Positions 7,277 through 10,038 of a stretch of 10,038 nucleotides of DNA are shown here, in pieces. The position numbers and the translations under genes were made by a program. Every line of letters begins with the position of its first letter. The stretch's first letter is position 1. This DNA comes from Halobacteriales archaeon (GTDB lineage: Archaea; Thermoplasmatota; SW-10-69-26; JACQPN01; JAIVGT01): assembly GCA_020201485.1 (NCBI GenBank), contig JAIVGT010000220.1, forward strand, positions 1 to 10,038, in the 5' to 3' direction. Below the pieces are notes generated by a model. It searched no databases. It was not told where the DNA came from and saw only the letters and a list, made by a program, of their open reading frames with translations.

Positions 7277-7331
7277 GCGGGTCCGCAGCAGCGCATGGCC
7301 CACGCCCCCCGGAGATGCCGGCGCTCCGCGC

Positions 7332-8311
7332 TCACGCGACGAGCCGGTACCAGCGGCGCATCGGGTCGGCCTCGATGGGCAGTGCCTCGACGCCCGCGTA
7401 GCCGGCCTCCTCCGCGTAGCGGCGCAGCGTGGGCTGCCGGAGCAGGGTGCCCGTGCCGGCCGAGCCCTTCTCGTACATGCCGCCCGGGAGGCAGATGAAG
7501 ATGCTCCAGCCGTAGCAGAAGCGGTCGAACGGCCCGCCCGGGATGCCGAAGGCGTCGTCCACGCGCTCCTCCATCACCACCACCGCCCCACCCGGCGCGA
7601 GGGCCTTGCGCACGGCGCGCAGCGTCGCCACCGGCTTCGGCAGGTCGTGCAGGCACTCCAGGAGCAGCGCCACGTCGAAGCTTCCCGCGGGCAGCGTGGC
7701 CACGTCGCGCACCTCGAAGGTCACGCGGTCGGCGACGCCGGCCTCGCGGGCGTTCGTGCGCGCCGCCTCGATGACGCGCGCGTCGAGGTCGAAGCCGTGC
7801 ACGCGCGCCTTCGGGTAGGCCCGACGACGTCGGCGTTCATGTCCGCCCAGGACAGGCCCACGCCGGTGCGGTAGGCCTCGAGGATGGCCGGGAGCTGCTG
7901 GACGCCGCCGACGTAGCAGCGCACCGCCGGGACCATGTTGCACTGCCCGAGCGGGTTGAGCAGCACGTCCAGCGTGGCCGCGTCGACGCTGTACGCCCGC
8001 GTGGCCGCATCCTTGCGCACGTCATCCACCGTGAGGATGCCGCTCACTGCCTGCTGCTCCAGCCACTCCCGGGCGTAGCGCTCGTGCGTGCCCGTGCGCT
8101 GCGCGAGCTGGTGCGACGTGGCCGGGCCCTGGGCGAGCGCGGCGTAGTAGCCGAGCTTGTGGCCGATGTAGATGGCGACGAGGTCGAGGGCCCCGTTGAA
8201 GGCCTCGAAGAGCCGCCCGGCGAGAGCGTCGCGCTGCTGGGCCTGCTCGGCGGTCAGGGTCGCTTGCACGGTCGTGGTCACGGTCTCGGTCGCGGTTTTG
8301 GTTCCCGTCAT
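7332..8311 (-). pseudogene. Class I SAM-dependent methyltransferase, broken by an internal deletion and frameshift
   Basis: Two reading frames together make one recognisable methyltransferase with an N-terminal winged-helix region, similar in layout to Rv2258c-type proteins. The first part runs from ATG 8311 in frame to about 7826: a Thr-rich leader (MTGTKTATETVTTT), then RLFEAFNGALDLVAIYIGHKLG, HQLAQRTGTHERYAREWLEQQ and YRTGVGLSWADMNADV. The rest is in another frame from about 7820 to TGA 7334-7332: AYPKARVHGFDLDARVIEAA, DRVTFEVRDVATLP, FDVALLLECLHDLPKPV, ALAPGGAVVVMEERVDDAFG, and LRRYAEEAGYAGVEALPIE near the end. The frame changes at about 7818-7826. The stretch that should lie between, including the SAM-binding glycine motif (DxGxGxG), is missing, by my estimate 50-60 residues. 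The intact acidic post-strand motif (FDLD) remains. The rest is well preserved, so the event is recent or is an assembly error. As it stands it cannot bind SAM. Confidence 0.8.
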
Positions 8312-8409
8312 GGGCTCACGGAGCGTCCAGGCCCATGGCCGGACAAGGCCCCGCGGTTCGCGCCGCTTCCCGGTTCGGACAGCTCCTGGGGTAGCCGGGT
8401 GTCCCCCGT

Positions 8410-8429
8410 TTCACCGAAGCTACTTGAAG
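8410..8429 (+). promoter_or_regulatory. Predicted promoter of the enoyl-CoA hydratase gene
   Basis: TTCACCGAA (8410-8418) is followed by a TATA-like TACTTGAAG (8421-8429). The centre of CTTGAAG is about 37 bases before ATG 8463, so a short leader of roughly 10 bases is predicted. AGGCGAG (8452-8458) four bases before the ATG is a weak SD. The 151-base gap to the divergent methyltransferase gene holds nothing else I can identify. Confidence 0.45.
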
Positions 8430-8462
8430 GGGAACGCTTTCCTTTTGCACCCAGGCGAGCCC

Positions 8463-9257
8463 ATGACCGAGCAGCCGACCTTCGAGACCATCAAGACAAA
8501 GCTGGAGGGCACGACCGGCGTCATCACGCTGAACCGGCCGCCTGTGAACGCGCTCAGCCCCAAGGTCCTGCAGGAGCTGGACGCGGCGGTCAAGGACTTC
8601 GAGAAGAGCCACGACGTGCGCGCCCTGGTCATCACCGCCGCGGGCACGAACGCCTTCAGCGCCGGGGCGGACCTGAACGAGCTGGCGAAGCTGGACGCGA
8701 AGAGCGCGCAGGAGATCGTCCTCCTCGGCCACCGCGTGTTCAGCCACATCGAGAACTCGCGCCTGCCCGTCATCGCCGCCATCAACAACCTGACCATCGG
8801 CGGCGGGCTGGAGCTGGCCCTGAGCTGCGACATGCGCATCACGAGCGACCGCGCGCGCTTCACCGCCCCCGAGGTCACGCTCGGCCTCATCCCGGCCTGG
8901 GGCGGCACGCAGCGCCTCGCCCGCCTCGTCGGCCCGGCGAAGGCCAAGGAGCTCATCTTCACTGGCCAGCTCATCAACGCCCAGGAGGCGGCGAAGATCG
9001 GCCTCGTGAACAAGGTCGTGCCCGACGGGGACGAGCTGCGCGCGGCCATGGACATCGCCAAGATCATCGGCGTGAAGAGCGCCCCGCTCGCGGTGAGCGC
9101 GGCGAAGGAGGCCATCAACAAGGGCCTCGACCTGCCCATCGAGGAAGGCCTGGGCCTGGAGCTCGTCGGCGTGGCGAAGCTCGCCGACAGCGCCGACCTG
9201 AAGGAAGGCATCACGGCCATGCTCGAGAAGCGCCAGCCCCAGTACAAGGGGAAGTAG
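8463..9257 (+). CDS. Enoyl-CoA hydratase / crotonase family protein
   Basis: A 264-residue crotonase-fold enzyme expected to add water to trans-2-enoyl-CoA (or crotonyl-CoA), giving 3-hydroxyacyl-CoA in the cytoplasm. Early motif VITLNRPPVNAL is at 20-31. The oxyanion-hole segments are FSAGADL at 65-71 and IGGGLELAL at 112-120. Two glutamates at the positions of the catalytic pair of rat hydratase (E144 and E164) are present: E117 in GGGLE and E137 in APEV, 20 apart as in the rat enzyme, followed by GLIPAWGGTQRLARLVG at 141-157. Having both acids supports true hydratase activity over other crotonase reactions. Length is normal for the family. ATG 8463 is the first sensible start; an in-frame extension upstream has no family likeness. 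Its product is the substrate of the dehydrogenase about 2.2 kb upstream, and the promoters of the two share a 9-mer. It is divergent from the methyltransferase remnant. Confidence 0.92.
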   Translation: MTEQPTFETIKTKLEGTTGVITLNRPPVNALSPKVLQELDAAVKDFEKSHDVRALVITAAGTNAFSAGADLNELAKLDAKSAQEIVLLGHRVFSHIENSRLPVIAAINNLTIGGGLELALSCDMRITSDRARFTAPEVTLGLIPAWGGTQRLARLVGPAKAKELIFTGQLINAQEAAKIGLVNKVVPDGDELRAAMDIAKIIGVKSAPLAVSAAKEAINKGLDLPIEEGLGLELVGVAKLADSADLKEGITAMLEKRQPQYKGK

Positions 9258-9269
9258 GACCATTCCCAC

Positions 9270-9295
9270 GGGCGCGATGCGCCCATTCTTTTTCT
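9270..9295 (+). terminator. Hairpin and T-tract terminator after the enoyl-CoA hydratase gene
   Basis: A perfect 6-bp stem GGGCGC/GCGCCC (9270-9275 and 9279-9284) with loop GAT is followed by ATTCTTTTTCTAT. It starts 13 bases after the TAG stop. T-rich tracts are the main archaeal termination signal, and this is the most T-rich stretch noticed in the window. Confidence 0.7.
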
Positions 9296-9351
9296 ATCCT
9301 CGCTCCTGAGGGAACCGTCCCCGCCGCCCATTGTCACCCGAGCCGGTTCCT

Positions 9352-9368
9352 GCAAAAGGGACTTGAAG
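9352..9368 (+). promoter_or_regulatory. Predicted promoter of the secreted-protein gene
   Basis: GCAAAAGGGACTTGAAG contains an A-rich BRE-like part and the TATA-like CTTGAAG (9362-9368). Its centre is 25 bases before ATG 9390, which predicts a leaderless mRNA. It lies just downstream of the hydratase terminator, as expected for a new transcription unit. Confidence 0.5.
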
Positions 9369-9389
9369 CTGGGAGCCCGCTTCCGGCGC

Positions 9390-9914
9390 ATGCGCCGTGC
9401 GCTCGTGCTGCTCAGCTTGGCCGCGCTCCTCCTCGTCCCGCCCGCCATGGCGGACATCAGCCAGGTCCTCGCCGATGGCATCGCGAGCATCGCCCACAGC
9501 GCCCTGCCCGACCAGGGCGACGCCATGCTCCTCCTCGGCTCGGGCCAGGCCTACACCTACCGCAACGGCCACGGCGTCCAGTGCGCCGGGCCGAGCCAGC
9601 TCGTCATCGAGGCCAGCCACAAGTCCTTCGGCCAGGAGCCCACGGTCACCATCGCCTACGGCGGCGCGAGGTCGGACGACCAGGGCCTGGCGCTGTCGTG
9701 CGGCATGGGCCAGCTCCGCCAACCCCTCACCTCCGAGATCCAGGGCACCCTGGCCGGCGCGTGGACCGCGGAGCGCACCGTGAACGGCGAGGTGTGGCAC
9801 GTCACCGTCGGCGCGCCCGACGCCTCCGGCCAGCGCGCCGTGCGCTACACGCTGCACACGCTCCAAGGCGTGCTCGAGGACAGCTTCCAGGGCACGGGCT
9901 CCGACGACAGGTGA
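9390..9914 (+). CDS. Small secreted protein of unknown function
   Basis: A 174-residue protein I do not recognise. It opens with a clear Sec-type signal peptide: MRR, a hydrophobic core ALVLLSLAALLLV, and a probable cleavage after AMA (residue 21), leaving a mature N-terminus DISQVLADG. The mature part has no membrane segment, so it should be released or sit at the cell surface. Two cysteines (C65 in GVQCAGPSQ and C104 in LSCGMGQ) could form a disulfide. The rest looks beta-rich (VTIAYGGAR, VWHVTVGAP, AVRYTLHTL) and ends acidic, SDDR. ATG 9390 is chosen over the upstream in-frame TTG 9363 because the signal peptide starts there and a TATA-like element is 25 bases upstream. It is followed after 3 bases by a second signal-peptide gene. 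Confidence 0.75.
   Translation: MRRALVLLSLAALLLVPPAMADISQVLADGIASIAHSALPDQGDAMLLLGSGQAYTYRNGHGVQCAGPSQLVIEASHKSFGQEPTVTIAYGGARSDDQGLALSCGMGQLRQPLTSEIQGTLAGAWTAERTVNGEVWHVTVGAPDASGQRAVRYTLHTLQGVLEDSFQGTGSDDR
9909..9914 (+). promoter_or_regulatory. Shine-Dalgarno site overlapping a stop codon
   Basis: AGGTGA, containing the TGA stop of the first secreted protein, lies three bases before ATG 9918 of the second. It supports translational coupling of the two genes. Confidence 0.6.
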
Positions 9915-9917
9915 GCG

Positions 9918-10038
9918 ATGCGCGGCGCAGCGCTCGTCGTGCTCCTCCTCGCCCTTCTCGCCGCGCAGCCTGCGCTCGCGGACGCGAACCAGGACGTCGT
10001 CGGCGCCGCGGACGAGGTCTTCGGCGCGCTCGTCGGGC
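9918..10038 (+). CDS. N-terminus of a second secreted protein (3' end outside window)
   Basis: Only 40 residues are visible. MRGAALVVLLLALLAAQPALA is a typical 21-residue signal peptide, with probable cleavage after ALA. The mature end starts DANQDVVGAADEVFGALVG, which is reminiscent of the upstream neighbour (DISQVLADGIASIAHSAL): both have Asp-x-x-Gln at the cleavage site and an Ala/Gly-rich helix after it. They may be distant paralogs, but the visible part is too short to be sure. The start is set by the AGGTGA Shine-Dalgarno site three bases upstream. Confidence 0.65.
   Translation, partial: MRGAALVVLLLALLAAQPALADANQDVVGAADEVFGALVG

Noticed and set aside
6508..7401. Plus-strand frames opposite the Lrp-like gene
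   Set aside because: The minus-strand protein has two clear HTH motifs and a normal start; the plus-strand translations look like reverse-complement shadows.
8231..8307. Short repeats of the kind CGGTCxxGGTC near the methyltransferase start as a regulatory repeat array
   Set aside because: They encode the Thr/Val-rich leader of the methyltransferase and are too short and irregular to call an array.
8172..8462. A longer enoyl-CoA hydratase starting inside the methyltransferase region
   Set aside because: The extra residues have no family likeness, run antisense to the methyltransferase, and cross the predicted promoter.

Overview
The window is very GC-rich (by eye about 70%), densely coded, and reads as chromosomal DNA of an archaeon, possibly a GC-rich member of the Thermoplasmatota. 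Three things suggest archaea. A regulator carries two Lrp/AsnC-type HTH units in tandem. First-in-unit genes have a TATA-like element (CTTGAAG, CTTCAAG or CTTCATG) about 25-30 bases before the start, as expected for leaderless or nearly leaderless mRNAs. Genes inside operons instead have Shine-Dalgarno sites (AAGGAGGTG, AGGTGA). The proteins are not acid-rich, so a haloarchaeon is unlikely. The lineage is inference.

Bases 1-5236 (+ strand) are the end of a cell-surface polysaccharide operon. It holds the C-terminus of a probable membrane glycosyltransferase-type protein, a CsaB-like polysaccharide pyruvyltransferase, a flippase-like LPG-synthase-type membrane protein fused to a C-terminal cysteine-rich V4R domain, and a processive family 2 (cellulose-synthase-like) membrane glycosyltransferase. 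The first three genes overlap by 4 bases each. The glycosyltransferase follows after 12 bases in the same frame as its neighbour. Together they could polymerise, modify and export a glycan.

Bases 5237-9300 carry lipid/acyl-CoA metabolism: a 3-hydroxyacyl-CoA dehydrogenase (+) with an enlarged N-terminal domain, a tandem-HTH Lrp-like regulator (-), a broken SAM-dependent methyltransferase (-) that has lost its SAM-binding loop and its frame, and an enoyl-CoA hydratase (+). The dehydrogenase and hydratase catalyse consecutive beta-oxidation steps. Their promoter regions share the exact 9-mer TTCACCGAA, which suggests co-regulation. The hydratase ends in a hairpin plus T-tract terminator.

Bases 9301-10038 (+) begin a unit of small secreted proteins of unknown function. 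One is complete and one runs off the window. Both have a 21-residue signal peptide and a mature end starting Asp-x-x-Gln.

No tRNA, rRNA, CRISPR array, transposase or insertion sequence was seen. The most unusual items are the membrane-protein/V4R fusion and the deleted methyltransferase.
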